Assembly: GCA_002397345.1 (NCBI GenBank)
Contig: DHAH01000058.1
Coordinates: 3,063 to 8,500, forward strand
DNA length: 5,438 nucleotides
Direction: 5' to 3'
DNA from: Clostridiales bacterium UBA4959
Lineage (GTDB): Bacteria > Bacillota > Clostridia > Oscillospirales > CAG-272
Position 1 is the stretch's first letter. Each line of letters opens with the position of its first letter. Of the stretch, positions 5,323 through 5,438 are shown piece by piece. Under the pieces are notes generated by a model. It was given only the letters and a program-made list of their open reading frames with translations. It did no database searches and had not been told where the DNA came from. Made by a program: the position numbers and the translations under genes.

Positions 5323-5359
5323 AAAGACGCGGGAGAGTGGATACGCCCGTCGCGGCTTT
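5323..5359 (-). terminator. Possible terminator of the right-edge gene
   Basis: AAAGACGCGG (5323-5332) pairs with TCGCGGCTTT (5350-5359) with one mismatch and one wobble, around a 17-base loop. On the minus strand it starts one base after the stop codon of the partial gene. The only T run is the CTTT at the base of the stem, followed by AGAG, so termination would be weak. Confidence 0.4.
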
Positions 5360-5360
5360 G

Positions 5361-5438
5361 TTACTGATCCAGCTTTTTAAAGGCTTCCACAAACTTTTCT
5401 ATTTGTTTGGAAACGTTTTTTTCGTATTTTTTAATGGT
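5361..5438 (-). CDS. C-terminal 25 codons of an unidentified gene (cut by the right edge)
   Basis: An open frame enters from the right edge and ends with TAA at 5363-5361. The 25 visible residues (starting TIKKYEKNVS, ending AFKKLDQ) are rich in Lys and Glu and have hydrophobic residues at helix-like spacing (I, V, I, F, F, L), so they form an amphipathic, probably C-terminal, helix. A hairpin directly after the stop supports a real gene end. There is too little sequence to name a family. Confidence 0.55.
   Translation of the reverse strand, partial: TIKKYEKNVSKQIEKFVEAFKKLDQ

Overview
The window looks like ordinary chromosomal DNA from an anaerobic or microaerotolerant member of the Bacillota, most likely a Clostridia (Oscillospirales- or Christensenellales-like) lineage. 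This is inferred from purine-rich Shine-Dalgarno sites, sigma-A type promoters, AT-rich intergenic DNA around moderately GC-rich genes, a PKTG-type sortase signal remnant, a GufA-like ZIP transporter and a clade-3-like catalase. No species can be named from the sequence alone.

Layout, left to right. Positions 1-387 hold a minus-strand promoter firing out of the left edge, a 66-codon minus-strand frame that is little more than an orphan cell-wall sorting signal, and a strong intrinsic terminator. Positions 388-1551 (minus) encode an unusual XRE-type regulator: a normal Cro/CI HTH, a solenoid-like array of exact 28-residue repeats, a coiled-coil hairpin whose acidic arm is built of 21-bp tandem DNA repeats, and a glycine-rich amphipathic C-terminal helix. 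Positions 1754-2542 (minus, GTG start) encode a ZIP-family metal transporter with a near-consensus promoter and its own terminator. Positions 2637-3383 (minus, TTG start) encode a membrane-anchored NodB/CE4 polysaccharide deacetylase. Its leader contains a diverged duplication of its own ribosome-binding region and a 31-codon frame ending inside its Shine-Dalgarno site. Positions 3616-5133 (plus) encode a complete monofunctional haem catalase, divergent from the deacetylase. Downstream are a strong sigma-A-like promoter pointing back into the catalase gene, a long near-perfect hairpin, and the last 25 codons of a minus-strand gene cut by the right edge.

No obvious single pathway ties these genes together. 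Catalase and metal import both fit oxidative-stress and metal homeostasis; the deacetylase and the sorting-signal remnant belong to the cell envelope. Deacetylase, ZIP and regulator genes are co-oriented, but promoters and terminators between them suggest mostly separate transcription. I see no CRISPR array, tRNA or rRNA gene, insertion sequence or phage module. The most novel object is the repeat-containing XRE regulator; the catalase 3' region and the duplicated deacetylase leader are the other places worth a second look.
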